Shown here piece by piece: positions 42,747 to 59,089 of a stretch of DNA of 64,000 nt. A program made the position numbers and the translations under genes. The notes under the pieces are model-generated. The model was not told the DNA's origin. It saw nothing but the letters and a program-made list of their open reading frames with translations, and searched no databases. Origin of the DNA: Lota lota (taxonomy: Eukaryota > Chordata > Actinopteri > Gadiformes > Lotidae); contig JACYXH010000091.1 of the NCBI GenBank assembly GCA_026745465.1, positions 1,672,501 to 1,736,500 on the forward strand, in the 5' to 3' direction. Every line of letters begins with the position of its first letter. Positions within the stretch are counted from its first letter, which is position 1.

Positions 42747-45700
42747 TTTCATACAATAATAATGAGGGTTGACTATTCTTTTATCTATATGGTTACGGAG
42801 GGTAGATACATTTAACAGTATATTAATGCATCTACTCATGATGTTTCAACATGAGATAGTAGGAAGGAAACTCTTCAAGTAGGTTTAGCCATACATCTGG
42901 GTCATCATGTATAAAAGCACTCACACAGTTTCTGTGCCGGGGCGTGGAACAAGCCGCGTCCATGTTACAACACGAATAATTGAAGCTAAACCATGTTTGT
43001 GGTCGTACGAGGGACATGATCGATGATTTGTGAGCGTGTTATGACTGCCTGAGTGGGTACGTACAGCCAGGGGGGAATAGAAACATATTTCAAGTAATTG
43101 GATACAATTCACCGCCACATAATGAACAGCAAATGTTTTTTTTTTTTTTATTGACTATGATTCAGCAGAGGACCAGCCGTCCATGTCGAGAGGTACAACG
43201 ATTTCTAATTATGATTCATATATTATCTCCAGACATGCCTTTCTTGTACAGTCATACTTTACAAGAGGTTACTAGTAGCTGTCATATCAATGTTGAAATG
43301 TATGGAAAGCATGTGTCGGTGGATCGTTAATTGGATATTATATTCTTCTGTGGAAGGGAATATTTGAGTTCATTCAAAGTAAAACAGATTTAGAGTGGCT
43401 TGCTGCTCGGTGCAGTCTAAATACACCGATTTTCATTTCCACACAAACAAATATTTGACTATTGCCTTGCTAAAGTTATTGTGTTAACAGGTTTGAAATG
43501 ATGGCACTACAAGTCATAAGAATAGGGGATATTAGTTAAAAGCCTCTCTTCCATTACTAAAAGGACTAATAGTGTTATGTGCTTTAGAGTCATCTGTCAG
43601 AGATCAGATTAATATGGTAAAGGTGCTTAGTAAAAAGTTATTCCAAGGTGATTTTCTACAGCCATCCCTACCTGTATTTTCTTCCTTTAAAAACATTTGT
43701 CAGCATTGATCATTCAAATGTTAAAATACCAATAACATAGGTCTGCTCCTTTTATGTACCAGAGCATAGGTAGTATACTCAACTTCAATAGTTTAGTCTA
43801 CTACCCCTGCCCTGGTACTTGTACATGGTAAATGTGTTATTGCAGAAAACCACCAGTAGGGGGATAAAGTCAAAGATTTTTGTCTCACACCTATTTCGGA
43901 ATACTTTTAATACTGCAGGCTGAGAGTGGAGAAGAGTTTTAAACTTTCATTTGAGTCACAGAGAGGCGAATGACTGGTAGTAGCAGCAAATAACAGTTAT
44001 TACTATGTAATCATACTGTAGTCGCTGCTGCTCTGGAAGAGCTGCTCTAGAGAATCGCTGCCGTCTTGTGCTAGGCCCATTTTGTTGACAGCACTGCTGG
44101 ATTCACCTTTATAAAATACTATTTTACAAATGAAAATAAGACTTTTTTTTAAATTCAGTTTCAGCATGCCAGACGTTCAAGATAATGCCGCCACTGTTCT
44201 TCTCCAAAGATCTCAGGAATGGAATTTAAAAGCATAGAATGTATCCATCTGCTGTTCTTCATTAATTAAGTTTCCCTTCTGAATCGGGACTGTATCAACG
44301 GGTGTTGACAACCTCTGACGTTGGAACATGTCGCCAGTTCAGCTTCCTAAGTCGCAGATTTCAAACTAGACACTAATATATATCTTCATGATGTTCAAAC
44401 ATTTAATGGCTGCCATATTATTCAGGGTTAGGTGTCTCCTGACACTAAGTAGGCCTATGTCTTCATTTTTTTTATACAGTCGTTTAAAGTAGCACAAATG
44501 AATGGAAAATATTACTATTATCCTAAATAATAGACTCCATGGGAAAATGCTTGATCACAGAAACACATTCTATTCATTTAAATTCTATGATTTCAGTCAA
44601 TGTTTCCTCCTAATCAACGTCGATGTACAGTGTGAAAATGCATGGTGATGTATTTCAAGGGCATTATCTATCCTTTTATTTAATCTTTTATATGTAATGA
44701 TCTTGTAAAGTATAAGATATGCTTGCTATACAGGTGTGTTTTTTCTGTACAAACCTCAACGGTTTTTGCTGCATATTTGAAATATCATCTTTCCCCCCTC
44801 TAAGTTATATATTTGTTTACGTTATTAATGATTTAGAGTCTAGGAATACCTATTCTAAAAAAAGATTATCTGTTACAGATTATTCATAATAATCTGGGGC
44901 AGGATAGTGTAGTGGCCAGGATGTACGACTCCCAGCTGAAAGGTTCTGAGTTCCATACCCAATGTCGCAGCCTACCTGCAGTGGGCATCCTTGAGCAAGA
45001 TGACCGCTAGGTCCCTACCCACCTGCCCTACCTACCTGCTTCCTTAATAACGTAATGTATCTGGATACATAGGTCCACAATGCACATCAAGAATGTCTCC
45101 TTTTATATTTACGGTAGTTAACGTAAATGACCGTTATTGATCTCTTCCTTACTCATGGGACATTTCTGAGCTCCTGGCTGGAAACACTGTCATGTTTAGA
45201 TGCAATGGTGGAAGTTAGATGTTGTCTCATCCTTACATTTTATTTCACTCATCCGACAAGAAATTTGAAAGTTGATACCTCAAATGGCCTAATTTATTTG
45301 CCTAATGAATTCAAGAACATATATTGATGTTTACAATGATATAACCGATTCACACGTAATATTTATGTTCGAGATATAAGTCAGCAGCTGGTACCGCGCA
45401 ACAAAGTAAGAAAACATTCTGACACTCAAATGTGCATTCTAACCCATGGATCAATTCTGTTATCAAGTAGTTCAGCTATTATTTGAAACTCTTCCATTTA
45501 AATCTAATGTCATCTCATTGTCTTCACATAATCCTTGCTAGACATGGACAAAGCTACAGCATTTAAATCAGCCATGTCGTTCATTACATAACCAGTGCTA
45601 CATGTTTGTTATGGCTGCTATATTATTCTCTGTGGATATACAATTGGTTTTACTATTGTTGGTTTGTTATTTTAAACATGTTAAGCATATTACCTAGTGT

Positions 45701-45870
45701 ATTGAGTACCAATAATTTTTGGTTTGTATGTGTTTATATTCAGATCAACTTAATTTATTTTACTTAATTTATTCCAAGCCCTTTGTGAATGTATTGATTT
45801 TTTTGGTCTTTAAACAATTTATTGTATGCTCCATTCTATTTTAAAGTAATAAAGTCAATCTGTGCCGTTC
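42155..45870 (+). other. lrrc24: Probable long 3'UTR of lrrc24
   Basis: No further exon is seen after the stop. The first well-placed poly(A) signal noticed is AATAAA in TAATAAAGTCAATC at about 45848-45853. Homopolymer G/C runs (42409-42424, 42693-42707), a CA tract (42719-42746) and a tRNA-like SINE (44893-45080) would lie in this UTR. Inferred only; an earlier poly(A) site is possible. Confidence 0.35.
44893..45080 (+). mobile_element. tRNA-derived SINE-like element
   Basis: GGGGCAGGATAGTGTAGTGG looks like a tRNA 5' half with an A-box-like AGTGTAGTGG. AGGTTCTGAGTTCCATACC resembles a B box (GGTTCNANNCC). The rest (GCAGTGGGCATCCTTGAGCA, then AGATGACCGCTAGGTCCC) is typical of fish tRNA-SINE bodies. 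A degenerate old copy without a clear poly-A or short-repeat tail. Confidence 0.6.
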
Positions 45871-45939
45871 CTACTTTGCATCAAATATTTCTACAAACCC
45901 TGACTTTCACTTCTTGTTTCATTTAATATAACTGCTCCC

Positions 45940-46473
45940 AGGCTGACAACTGGGAGGAAGTGGACCCCATCTGAGGCTATAGAGCAAGCTAAATCTGCTC
46001 TCAGGCACAGAGACATTGTAAGCCAGGTGCATCATGGGAGAGGGGGTGTTAGCCTCCTGACAAGTTGTCCCACTTAGCAACCGCAGCCCAAAGGAGGAAG
46101 CTGGTTGTTTCTGAGGTCTGCCAGCAAGAGGAAGCAACACGGTGCAAGGGCAGTCTAACAGACTGAACAGGGCCAGTCGACAACATGGGAAAACCTGGAG
46201 CACCGCGAATTTACCTGGAAGGATCTGTGGGAGATGGAAGGAGGCAGAATGAGCTTCATCAGAGTCATCTACCATGTGCTTCCCACAAACAAGAACTTAA
46301 AGCAGTGGTTTGGAGAAGATCCATCCTGTACGCTCTGCAAAACACTGGCAACTCCAAGGAATATTCTTACCTGCTGCAAAGCCCATCTTTCCCATGGACG
46401 CTATACCTCGTGGCTAAATAGAATGGACCCGAGCTGGGTTGCCAGGTTACCATCAACCTATAGGAAGGGGTAG
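45940..46473 (+). pseudogene. Decayed LINE reverse-transcriptase C-terminal fragment
   Basis: Reading one + frame gives RKWTPSEAIEQAKSALRHRD, then IVSQVHHGRGGVSL, stop codons, TTWENLEHREFTWKDLWEME, then RMSFIRVIYHVLPT, FGEDPSCTLCKTLATPRNIL, and SHGRYTSW. This pattern (ALRHRDIV, TTWE...TW.DIW, RLSF.IRATYD.LPSP, CxxC...H.L..CK...GRY) is the C-terminal tail of non-LTR retrotransposon ORF2 proteins common in fish. Internal stops and loss of the usual His (N in NILTCCK) show it is dead. It is not a host gene. Confidence 0.75.
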
Positions 46474-46518
46474 AAATTCCCATTTTGAAACTTTTTGGCA
46501 TCACAGGTCTCTTAAATT

Positions 46519-46590
46519 ATTTTCTGTACACTGGTTAAACTTTGAGCCTGGTGTTCTGTCTCTACTGATGAGGTCTTTCCAAGCCAGAGT
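46519..46590 (+). repeat. Dispersed repeat C, copy 1
   Basis: About 70 bp nearly identical to 48197-48270 (ATTTTCTGTACACTGGTTAA, then ACTTTGAGCCTG-TGTTCTGTCTCTACTGATG). It lies directly downstream of the LINE fragment, so may belong to the same or a neighbouring element. Confidence 0.75.
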
Positions 46591-48196
46591 GTACCAGAAG
46601 TCATCATAGGTTCTAATTAATGATGGCTTTTTACATCTTCGTATGACCTCTCAGGGAGGGATTACACCACTTCCGGTTGGGCTAGAACCACTAAATTGAT
46701 AATCTTGTATGTCCTTTAAGCCCTCTTTCATATAAAAAAGACCCCATGTCTTTAGCTCATTTCCAAGTAGACTAGACCCCTAGATCACACAACGATTCTG
46801 TCACTTCTGGCTGGGCTAGAGCCTCCAAACATATCATTTTAGTAGTTGAATGCCCTTATTTATATAAAAGTGGTCAATAGGAGTACAACAGGCCCCACCC
46901 TATAATTTGCGACCATAACGGGGGGCCTGGCTGTCACTCATGGGCCACGGTAACTTTTGCAATTGAAGAGCATACTAGACTCTTCCGTCTTCTCACACAC
47001 TCAATAATGTTGTAGATTATTGAGACAATTGAGGAAGATTCTACATTACATTTTAAGAAATTATTATTAATCTGGTTCTCTATTCCACATTCCTATAAAT
47101 ATGCAGCTTGCCATGGTCATTGTTTGCACTCAACAACAGAAATACAAATACTCTCACACATTACCTCGGCGGCACTCGGGGAGGCGCTGTTCAGTCTGGC
47201 GCACCTTAGAATATCTGTCTATTTCCTAGCCAGCGAGTGCGCTATGGTTTGGAGTAAAACACGGCTAAATCATTTATCTTTAGATTAGTAAATGACTGAA
47301 GAGGATAAATCCTCATCTAGGTTTGTGTAAATGAACCTTTACATAGAACTCACAAACTCGTAAGCAACGTGGACTGTACTTACATTGCATAACGTTTCAT
47401 TCGTGTACCTCATCACAGTGTCCCGTTTCTAGCACAGGTTCCAAGAATCAATCATTTCGGGGGTTGTTCAGAAGATTGTGTTCATATTACATGTTCATGT
47501 ATTAAATGCAGGGTCTATGCGTGCATGTTACAGAAAATGAAACGATGGCCATAGGTCGCAAACAAGCGCATATGGATATATACGAGAACTGGAGGGCGGG
47601 GGGATTCTGAACAAAAATGTAGCTCATGGTTCCACGTGTTTGAAATAGGTATTGTGTAATAAAGTTGATCATTTTGGTTATTTCTTAAACAACATAGCCT
47701 ACCCCGATTATGTTCCATCAAAACCCCAAAATGAGCATGAAAAGCGCCCCGAGCAGTTTAACGAACTAAACATCATTTACAGTCACTGAACGAAGGTTAT
47801 GACAATAAAAGGCTAATTTCTCCCTAGAAATGTTATCAAACTCCATTTTAATGCCGAATCTATAGATCTATATCTATGGATATAGATCTATATATATATA
47901 TTGTGCCAAATCAATGCAATAACAGACATCGTTTTCCAGTACTCAATGTACTGGAAAAACATATTCAAACAGATATCGACCTTTCCAACTATTTGAGTTT
48001 GTAGTATGAATCTTAGGCATACGAGCCTATTTATCGTCTCACTGAGGTGCCTAACCTCAATGAGTTTAATAAAAAAAATCACCTAGATATTATATATAAA
48101 CAAATGTCCAACCATTTGATGTCATTTGATGTTTGATCATTGAGTCCGTATTGAATCGACGTTCACATTTGTTCGCATCATAAATTATTTGTCAAT

Positions 48197-48270
48197 ATTT
48201 TCTGTACACTGGTTAAACTTTGAGCCTGTTGTTCTGTCTCTACTGATGTAGCCTTTCCAAGCCACTCTGT
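48197..48270 (+). repeat. Dispersed repeat C, copy 2
   Basis: Near-identical to 46519-46590, same orientation, about 1.7 kb apart; the flanks differ. Confidence 0.75.
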
Positions 48271-48384
48271 AAATATTGATAATGCCAGAGTAATCTTTAC
48301 TGTGTAGTTTTGTCAATATTGTGATTTATTGTGTAAGACACAAGACGGTCACCTTAAATAATCCTGTGGCATTGCCACAATTAA

Positions 48385-48405
48385 GGGGGGGGGGGGGGGG
48401 GGGGG
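48385..48405 (+). repeat. Poly-G run, about 21 nt
   Basis: Homopolymer of G in intergenic DNA. Confidence 0.95.
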
Positions 48406-48839
48406 TTAGATGTATGATTTTAAAATCATACATTTGTTATTTGTTCCCCCCTTTTTTCTTTTTTTACCAGTGTTTGATTTACGTTTTTATTCCAGAATAG
48501 ATACATAACAAGATAATATATAAACAATGAAAGCAGGATTTACAGAGGTTGCAATCTGTTGCCATGTGTGTGATTTTGGTACGATAGTACAGGTTATGTG
48601 AAAAGGACATTCGGTCATCAGAGATTTGATTATCTCATACAGTACTTACTTAGTACTACTATACAGGGTAATGCCCATTTTGCTTGTAGTTTTACATATA
48701 TTTGTAACATGGTTTCATCAATACCATTCATTAAAACACTCAAAAGTGGACAGTGTAGAATATGGTAAGAAGGGAGACAAAAGGAAAGCTAAATAAACTA
48801 TGATATTTAGGAAAGTAGGAGATAAAGAACTCCCAGTAA

Positions 48840-49300
<461 letters not shown>

Positions 49301-49915
49301 GACACTACGAGACAGTGTCTGCAGGTCCTTAAAAAGTCTCAATTCAGATTTCTGTTGGCCTTGTCCTGTCCATTGAGTCACGGGATACACTGCTGACCAA
49401 CTCCTGCTGTTGTTGAGACTCCCTGTATAAATATTCGTTAAAATAAAACAAAAGACAAAAATATAAATTATATATTATACTATAGTATACACTATAACTA
49501 TATATTATATGTAAACAAATTATGAACAAGATGCATAGTGAACAATATGTTAAGTTAGTATTATTCTTTTTTTATTGTCGTTTCTTAAGCAAAACCCCAA
49601 ACAAAAGTTACAAATGTTACTCAAATAAAGTCAATTTTCTCAAAGGGCATCACAGGCCAAAATACATGATCCCCTCTAATCCTAATCCTGCTAAAGGGCA
49701 AGGGAAAACTGTATCAAGGGAGAAACCATGAGAAGTAACGCAGAAGACTTACATTTTGTGAAAAACCAACAACCTCATTCCCGTGTGCACTACTAGGCAG
49801 CACAGACCACTGACCCACGGTGGTTAAAGTCTCTGTTTGTTTGGCAGCTCTGCTATACCCTGTGCCCTGCACTACGTAGGCGTATGCACACGCTATACTC
49901 TCCCCAGAGTCTCTC

Positions 49916-49923
49916 TATATAAG
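49916..49923 (+). promoter_or_regulatory. TATA box of the fetuin-like gene
   Basis: TATATAAG lies 70-77 bp upstream of the ATG at 49993. With a start site about 25-30 bp downstream this leaves a 5'UTR of roughly 45 nt, the normal arrangement for a TATA-driven liver secretory gene. Confidence 0.65.
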
Positions 49924-49992
49924 CACCCTGGCTTCATACCGCTGCACCCATCCCTCTACTGCTTCTCCTCCCCCAGCCAGACCGTCATCATC

Positions 49993-53533
<3,541 letters not shown>

Positions 53534-53827
53534 AGAAATATACACATGCAGGCACGTGCACACACCTTGGGGAATGCACGCGCGCACACACACATATGAA
53601 TGCACGCACGCACACCCACACACATAAATTGAAACTTCTGAACTTAACCTGAGATTGGCAAATAAAAACGGGATAAGATGGAGAGTGGATGTTAAGATGA
53701 GGACGTCTTTACGTAGGGAAGATGCGTTATTGTACAAGCCTGACACCTTGTGGACATTTGCAGTTATCTCATGTAAACCTGACTTCATTGCAATATTAAC
53801 CCCCCATGGAGATTCTGAGCCTTAGGT

Positions 53828-53833
53828 AATAAA
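53828..53833 (+). terminator. Candidate poly(A) signal of the fetuin-like gene
   Basis: AATAAA about 295 bp after the stop. A second, earlier AATAAA lies at 53661-53666. Confidence 0.5.
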
Positions 53834-53899
53834 CTGACTAAACTGAACTGTTAATGCCACCATCTTTCATTTTCTGTGTCCGTGTCATACCATAAAATA

Positions 53900-56120
53900 C
53901 ATATTGTGTCAGAACACTATAAATATCAGCACCAACCCAAATGCTGGAAATATGATATACCCTGTTTATAGTGATGGACAACAGGATCTAATAACGTAAA
54001 ATAACCATAACACATCACTAAGGGATGTATCCACTACATTTTTCCTCATAATTTCTAATAATACGATTAGATTAGATTCACTTAAGAATGCTGCCTGGAC
54101 GTCAGTGGCTTTGGATCCACTCATCGGTTCGAAACCGTTATGGCTGAGCTTCAATGTTCTGAAGACACACGACTTCCATAGCATGAGAGTAGACCTACTT
54201 CCAAATATCACAAAGCAAATAGGTGATTTGAACATTGTTCAGCTTTGATGAAATTGTATAGCTGCTAGATACATTCGCTACTAAAATCCATCCATTGATA
54301 GATCTGTTGGTACAGTCCACTGGATGGGTTGGTAGGCTGAAATAGAATCCCTTTAACATAGCACTTATTCTTAATCTACAAATGTATATTACTGTTTTGT
54401 AAATTATTAGTTCTTCATTAACTAAAGGCTTGTGAATAACTTATGACTGAACGTTATTATGAAGTGTTACACATGTTTCGGATGTTGCTTTGTCAAATTC
54501 TTTGTCAACGAACTGCTATTCTTCTCGCTCCTGTGACTTTTAACTGGTCAACACAGTTCATAGGAAGTAGGAGATCGGAAATTGTGTTGCGATAGACCTC
54601 TGTTGATAGACCGATAGACCATCGGTCTATAGACCACCACTACAATTTAGGATCCTCTCCCAGCTTTACTGACGGAGGGAGGGAGTATTCTAATGCAAAC
54701 CAATCTACCAATCCACATGTGGTTTACAGTTTTATCCCATTTAATAATGTACATAAGTATTAACGTTAGATTATGCTAATTGAACATCAAGTCAGTGAAA
54801 GCTATGGTATCACATTGATCATTGTTATACAAAGTAAAATATAAAGCAACTTGACTCAAAGCAGAAAATATGTGTTTAATCATTGAAAACAATGATTTGA
54901 CAAAGTTTGATATCTGCTCATGGCTTCAGCTTAAGTGACATGATTAAAGTATATTCTCATTTCTGGGAACATAATAAATACTAACAAATGTGCGAAAAGT
55001 GCTACTAAGACAAAGAGTGTAGAGCCATCATAGAGAAAGACCAAAAAAGTAAGACCATCGGAGTAGATTAAACCCCCTCCAGATAGTAAAATAGAGCGTA
55101 AAATATCTGGAAGTGTAAAATAGATAAAGCTTAATTAGGACAGACTTATGTCCAGTGTTTTTTTAAAGCTTTTAAAACAGCGTTTATAATATCTTTTGTT
55201 CAGCAAATTACAATAGATTATTTAGTGAATAAATATAACTTTTCATTTGGCACTCAGTATTGCTCTGTGACTTGTGTGTTGGAGCGAGCGTGTGCGGTTG
55301 TGTACCTTTGTGTGTCTATAGTTGATATGAAATCAATCGATCAATGCTGTCAGATATACTGTCCTTCTATGTGCTTCTCTCTTATTCACACCATGAATAA
55401 CCATAACTATTGCAGTTGGACCAAACCAATGAAGAAAGAAAGACAGGAAGAAAGACAAAAGATACAAAAGAAGAAAAAAGAATGCTTCCTTCATGAAATC
55501 TCTACTTTAAAAAACGGCCAAACTTCTCAGCACATGCATAGTTGCACAGTTGAAAATCGCCATCAGACATTAACAGAAACCAAGCACGGGATGGGTGAAA
55601 AAGGTGTGGTAGGTAACATATGTTTGAGACGGCTCATTTCAAGAAGGTCAAAGGATATTTAGATAGCTATTGTTGTTGACCTAAAAGAAAAAAAACATTC
55701 CCAAAGACAATTCCATTTTATCCTGTGTCCCATGTTTGATATTGTTCTATACCTTAAGTAGTTAAACACAGGGATACTACATTGAGGGAGTCTAGCAGAG
55801 GTAACACATTACAGACATTAACCAAGGAATGAAGTGAAATGTTACGAACCAGTTTACCAATTAATAAAAGTTACATTCCGTGACAAATTTCCTCTGGGTT
55901 ATGTTTCCGTTCTCGCTAAAGTACTCGTTATCGGCTTTCATTCTGTGAACCAGTGCATTCTGTTGCAAGAGAAGTACTTACAAGAAAACCCCCATTAGTG
56001 AAATGCTTTGTTCAATACTGTTTAAGGGATGACACCTGATGGTTTCCTTTAGGGTTATGCTTGTTTGTCTTTGTCCTTGGCATTGTTGAACGCCCACACA
56101 TGTCCATCTCCATCTGAACA
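53900..56120. other. Spacer between convergent genes
   Basis: AT-rich, with no coding exon recognised. It lies between the 3' ends of the fetuin-like (+) and multi-pass (-) genes. Confidence 0.45.
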
Positions 56121-56121
56121 G

Positions 56122-58654
56122 TCACAAAGGAAAACTAGCATTGGCTGGCGTTAGTGGGCTACTGTTGGTAGACATAAGTGGGCTGTGCCTGTAGATGTGA
56201 AGGCTCTCGGCCACTTCCATCAGGGTCAACAGGACGTCATAAGCGACGGCAAACAGGAAGTAGATAGGAAGCAACCAACTCAGGCTGAAGACCCGCCCAC
56301 TTACCGGCAGTGGAATGGAGAGGTGTCTGGGTGGACAGAGAGGAGAATAATACTGTTAATTCATTGATAACACTCATTTATAGCGCTGTTTAAATGCTGA
56401 AACACGCAGTCTAACAGTGGATTCTGACTGAGTCAAACCAACTCACACACTTCTACAATTATCTGGGGGGCCAAATAATATTGCTTGTGGGCCAGCTACG
56501 GCTCGCAGGCCGCTCATTGCCGGCCCCTGTCATAGAGGATCACATTATTTTTAGCTTCCTTGTACATACAACATTAATGGAGATAATTACCATGACTTTA
56601 ATATAAGAAATGCTGCCTTGAGGCAAGTTACAGTACTCGATATGGAGTCTCAGCCTCTTGGTTCATTTTCACAATGTCCCCATGCGACCCATACTGAACG
56701 TCCGATAGATAGAGCAGGTGAAGCCTTTCAGAGTCTTGAGAAACTCAATACACGATCATCATTGGCTGTCAGTTTTTCACAGAACTGTAGCCGTAGCTTC
56801 GGAGCCACATGGATGAAACAGGTTTATTCTTATGTTTATAGTCATACATACGTTTATTGAGTCCGCCACTATAGAAGTTTTATAAGGGTGTTTTTCTAGA
56901 AGTACGTTTCCCGGCGTACGGTCCGTAATTGGTTGCACTTACATGTCAATCAGACCTCTTCCTGATAGGAAGGCGGTTCTTGACACAGTTACTCAACACT
57001 GGGTCCCAGACTTTCCGGTTTATTGAGCAGTGTACTTTGATAGTTTCCCCAAACAATATTGAAATAAAATAGTTTTTATAAAATTTATTATATTCTTGGA
57101 ATATAACGCAGATATTTCTATGTTAAATATGGGAAGATGTGGTTCATCCTATTTGGCTGGAGGACGCGTTTTCAATGCATAAGTAGGATAAATCCAATGC
57201 ATGTGGTAGAAGAGTTACGGACAGTTCCATTGGAAATGAAAGAACCCCCATCGTTATGACAGGTATAAGAATAGCATAAGAATAGTATAAGAATAGCATG
57301 TAAGAATCTGCACTCACTGGAATCTGTGTGCTTTGGAGGCCTGCAGCATGGCGAAGACAAACAGTCCCACCTCAGTGTTGAGGAATAAAGAAACTACCTT
57401 GTCCAGCATCACAACAAAACCCTGTGGATTTACAAACAACACACACACACACACACACACAGACACTCAGACACTCACACACAATAAAACGGGCGTAGCT
57501 AGTTCTGGCGGAACAGTCTAGTCATGCAGCTGACAGCTGATGGCTAACGCGGTCCAATTAAACGCACGTACACTGATAGGCGTTCTCAAACACGTTCTCA
57601 AACACTCACTCTGCGAATCTAAGTGTGCTGAGCAGAATTACTCCCACCGCCACCCAGCCTCTACTGGCTTTGGTTCTGCTCTGTATTGTATGTGACCTAA
57701 ACACTGGCTTTGGTTCTGCTCTGTATTGTATGTGACCTAAACACTGGCTTTGGTTCTGCTCTGTATTGTATGTGACCTAAACACTGGCTTTGGTTCTGCT
57801 CTGTATTGTATGTAACCTAAACACTGGCTTTGGTTCTGCTCTGTATTGTATGTGACCTAAACACTGGCTTTGGTTCTGCTCTGTATTGTATGTGACCTAA
57901 ACACTGGCTTTGGTTCTGCTCTGTATTGTATGTGACCTAAACACTGGCTTTGGTTCTGCTCTGTATTGTATGTGACCTAAACACTGGCTTTGGTTCTGCT
58001 CTGTATTGTATGTGACCTAAACACTGGCTTTGGTTCTGCTCTGTATTGTATGTGACCTAAACACTGGCTTTGGTTCTGCTCTGTATTGTATGTAACATAT
58101 GGGTTGAGATATCTGATGTACCCCATGGGGGATTGTATAGCGCTCCCTGTTGTCAAATGTTGGTATGCTGTTGGTATTCTGTATCTGACATCTGTATGTC
58201 ATGCTTTAAATCCTACAGAAGGGAGCACCAGAAAAGAGTGGAACAATACCGCCAAACTAAATTGTATACCATTTCAAGAAATAAATGGTTAAATCGATGA
58301 CATGAGTGATTCCTGACAGAACTCACCAAATTGCACCAAATGCAAAAATGTTTTGAAAAGTTTTTTATAATGTCTTGTGCATCTTATGATGCTGCAGATA
58401 AGCCTATGCATCCTTCATAGTATTTATAGTTGGTTTCCTCTGCTTTTGAAGTTTCAACAGTACTGCCCAATTTATAGATTGAATGTCCAAGACGTGTTTT
58501 TCTAATTTGTTCTACACACTATCAAGCAGCTTACCCTTGGATCGCAAGCCGAGATGACAAAGATGGTCCCAAACGCCAGCAATGACATGCACCCACTGGC
58601 AAGGCTATGACAAAGACAGACAGAGTCAGAGAGAACCAGAACGAGAGAGAGAAA

Positions 58655-58689
<35 letters not shown>

Positions 58690-59034
58690 AAAGAGAGCCA
58701 TTTGTGTTCATCCATGAAACCAACTTAATTTTGTCCCAAGGAATCATTTGGAAATCCTCCTATTGAACTTTTTCTTTGGTGGTGGTGGATGGTGGTTGGG
58801 TGGTGGTGGTGGATGGTGGTGGATGGGGGTTGGATGGTGGTGGTTGATGGTGGTGGATGGGGGTTGGGTGGTGGTGGTTGGGTTGGTAAAGCAGGAGGTC
58901 GGGGGCTGTGTGGACTTCTATCCTCTCCTTGTCTTTTATGTGAATGTGCAAATGACCAGAAACACAGCAGAGAGAATGTAGATCAAATAAGACAGCCAGA
59001 AAATGAGATAGAAAAGAGGGTGCAAGGTAGAGCA

Positions 59035-59089
<55 letters not shown>

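Noticed and set aside
55225-55662. 145-codon open frame on + strand
   Set aside because: Opens with GTG, contains Lys-rich low-complexity AT-driven sequence, no domain or splice context; considered chance.
57664-58097. CRISPR-like array
   Set aside because: Units are contiguous 40-bp tandem copies without variable spacers, in a vertebrate intron.
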